Below are positions 6,377 through 6,502 of a DNA stretch of 6,502 bases, in pieces (the stretch's first letter is position 1; each line of letters opens with the position of its first letter). Under the pieces are notes generated by a model. That model searched no databases, was not told where the DNA came from, and worked only from the letters and a program-made list of their open reading frames with translations. This stretch comes from an uncultured Allomuricauda sp. (GTDB lineage Bacteria > Bacteroidota > Bacteroidia > Flavobacteriales > Flavobacteriaceae): contig CALDPL010000083.1 of the NCBI GenBank assembly GCA_937911965.1, positions 1 to 6,502 of the forward strand, read 5' to 3'. A program made the position numbers and the translations under genes.

Positions 6377-6502
6377 GATACTCAAAGAATTCAAACCATC
6401 CAGGATTGGAAAAAGCAATATTTTTATGTTCAGAAAAAAGTTTTTTTCCATTCCCTACATCAGGGTTGATTGATACTGTAAAAGAGCGATTCTTTAAAAG
6501 AA
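6363..6502 (-). CDS. Fragment of an unrecognised protein in AT-rich DNA (partial, both ends missing)
   Basis: From the window edge the minus strand is open for about 46-48 codons, beginning LLKNRSFTVSINPDVGNGKK, continuing through NIAFSNPGWFEFFEYHW and reaching EAGNP at the junction. Composition is balanced and soluble-protein-like, rich in Phe, Asn, Lys and Trp, with AT-ending codons (TTT, AAT, AAA, GAA, CAT). The other two minus frames have stop codons here. I do not recognise the family. The sequence does not resemble macroglobulin and is in another frame from it, so it probably comes from a low-GC genome, possibly another member of the Bacteroidota. The fragment is too short to assign a function. 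Confidence 0.4.

Noticed and set aside
6197..6451. Minus-strand open frame of 84 codons starting with a hydrophobic stretch
   Set aside because: Its second half reads macroglobulin DNA in the wrong frame, and its first half competes with a more protein-like frame in the AT-rich segment.
6375..6473. Plus-strand 32-codon basic peptide beginning MILKEF
   Set aside because: It is short, lacks a ribosome binding site, and lies opposite a longer open frame with better composition. Chance is sufficient in AT-rich DNA.

Overview
The window is a short contig whose 6 kb core comes from a member of the Bacteroidota, probably a moderately high-GC marine Flavobacteriia. Evidence for this is the gene content and order (AGCS symporter - era - der, converging on pbpC - alpha-2-macroglobulin), A-rich leaders without a Shine-Dalgarno sequence, and a TAnnTTTG-type -7 box before der. 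Both ends look like DNA from other genomes, so the contig is best read as a three-part chimera.

Left end (1 to about 385): very GC-rich DNA (46 of 60 bases are G or C over 1-60), typical of a proteobacterium. It is a divergent promoter region. A minus-strand gene running off the window starts with a signal peptide, and a plus-strand gene also starts with a signal peptide. Between them lie two oppositely oriented Pho-box-like arrays of CTGTCAT-type heptamers in exact 11-bp register, each followed 10 bp later by a -10-like hexamer. The pair is probably a divergent phosphate-starvation (PhoB) promoter. The plus-strand gene is cut after about 18-20 codons and joined in frame to the body of a sodium:alanine symporter that lacks its own N-terminus.

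Core (about 385 to 6365): the symporter body overlaps era by 11 nt. After 115 nt comes der, with its own likely promoter. Era and Der are both ribosome-assembly GTPases. der converges with pbpC (penicillin-binding protein 1C) with only 5 nt between stop codons. Upstream of pbpC, on the same strand and in the same frame, is the last stretch of an alpha-2-macroglobulin-like protein, the usual partner of PBP1C.

Right end (about 6365 to 6502): AT-rich DNA (18 of 60 bases are G or C over 6421-6480) with a minus-strand reading frame different from that of the macroglobulin. It looks like a fragment of an unrelated protein from a low-GC genome, which makes a second junction.

No RNA gene, CRISPR array, insertion sequence or phage element was seen. 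No new system is evident. The most informative observations are the two junctions and the well-ordered Pho-box arrays.
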